NCBI GenBank assembly: GCA_039814545.1
Contig: JBCCBB010000003.1
Coordinates: 66,831-130,830, forward strand
Direction of reading: 5' to 3'
DNA length: 64,000 bases
Source: CALBPI01 sp039814545
GTDB lineage: Bacteria > Pseudomonadota > Gammaproteobacteria > Steroidobacterales > Woeseiaceae
The stretch's first letter is position 1, and each line of letters begins with the position of its first letter. Positions 63,566 to 64,000 of the stretch are shown here, piece after piece. A program made the position numbers and the translations under genes. The notes under the pieces were generated by a model. It made no database searches. It was not told the DNA's origin and saw only the letters and a list, made by a program, of their open reading frames with translations.

Positions 63566-64000
63566 CTACGTAAACAGCCTCACCACCGTACCTGCTGCAA
63601 CGGACTTTGTTGAACCTGTTGTCGGACGCATGATCATCCCAATACTGGCCCAGTACAGAACGAGGGCCTTTATGTCGACGTCGTCCTGATCCACACCGAT
63701 CGCTACCAGCTGCTGACGCACATAGTCGATGCGCTTCGCATCCACACCCGATACAAACTTCGCGACCGTCGGACTGTCCATGGCCCAGCTGCGAACCGCT
63801 CGTTCCAGCCGAGCCTCGGCACTCAATGAGGTGCGGACCAACGCCTCAAGACGCTCGGTCGGCGTGGCGAGGCGCTCGACTTTTTCGATCGTCCCGTCTG
63901 TTACCCGCTCCCGCCAGCGCGCGAGAACACCCGACTCAAAGTCGTCGACGTTGCGAAAGTGCCAGTAAAAGCTCCCTCGAGACACACCTAGAACGGATGC
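63566..64000 (-). CDS. TetR-family regulator, N-terminus cut by the window edge
   Basis: 145 residues visible. The edge begins inside the helix-turn-helix (ASVLGVSRGSFYWHFRNVDD), then a TetR ligand domain (RLEALVRTSLSAEARLERAV, DIKALVLYWASIGMIM). The last 21 residues (RPTTGSTKSVAAGTVVRLFT) are not TetR-like, and their opposite strand is part of a different protein-like frame, so the 3' end may be truncated by a rearrangement near 63630. Confidence 0.7.
   Translation of the reverse strand, partial: ASVLGVSRGSFYWHFRNVDDFESGVLARWRERVTDGTIEKVERLATPTERLEALVRTSLSAEARLERAVRSWAMDSPTVAKFVSGVDAKRIDYVRQQLVAIGVDQDDVDIKALVLYWASIGMIMRPTTGSTKSVAAGTVVRLFT

Overview
The window reads as chromosome of a GC-rich, free-living Gammaproteobacterium, probably marine or sediment and of the Woeseia/Steroidobacter/Xanthomonadales type. 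This is inferred from many secreted lipoproteins, TIGR02999-type ECF sigma factors paired with Ser/Thr kinases, a GltS carrier, a TonB receptor and bactofilins. No rRNA, tRNA, CRISPR array or phage genes were seen. The genes at about 38.5-49 kb and 53.6-63.3 kb look visibly less GC-rich than the first 35 kb. This was judged by eye, not computed.

Layout, left part. 0-17 kb holds a clipped [2Fe-2S] protein, an SRPBCC protein, a vanadium-type PAP2 enzyme and a sulfatase overlapping its own formylglycine-generating enzyme. It continues with GltS, an aminotransferase, a secreted serine hydrolase, an eight-PASTA lipoprotein, a PP-loop ligase, a DAACS symporter and two PD40 propeller proteins. 17.2-21 kb is a GNAT gene followed by an ECF sigma/kinase-TPR pair. 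21-29.7 kb carries two surface lipoproteins (one with a long Gly-rich PGRS-like tract), a CpxRA-like two-component system with an exact CpxR-type box upstream, a chimeric pseudogene and two bactofilins. 29.8-38.5 kb has a GGDEF cyclase, a frameshifted metallo-beta-lactamase-fold gene, hydrolases, DUF2891 and DUF4097 proteins, an AHSA1 stub and a YcaQ-type glycosylase.

The 38.6-49.1 kb block looks like a catabolic island. A TonB receptor is divergent from an alkylsulfatase across a promoter flanked by two matching 21-bp operators, and a TetR regulator follows. A monooxygenase, short-chain dehydrogenase, DUF1254 protein and esterase run in series on the minus strand. The enzymes together suit a route sulfate ester to secondary alcohol to ketone to ester to acid plus alcohol. 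This pathway is inference.

The right part has an IS3 remnant, a cassette of a two-domain membrane lipase-like protein with small membrane proteins, and a beta-barrel-like protein coupled to a 73-residue protein. A second ECF sigma/kinase operon follows, whose kinase is fused to a cysteine-less FGE-like domain; it ends at a clear terminator. An 0.84-kb non-coding stretch holds a 30-bp tandem repeat. A MacAB/DevBCA-like ABC export operon lies divergent from a NarL-type two-component system, and a TetR gene is cut by the window edge.
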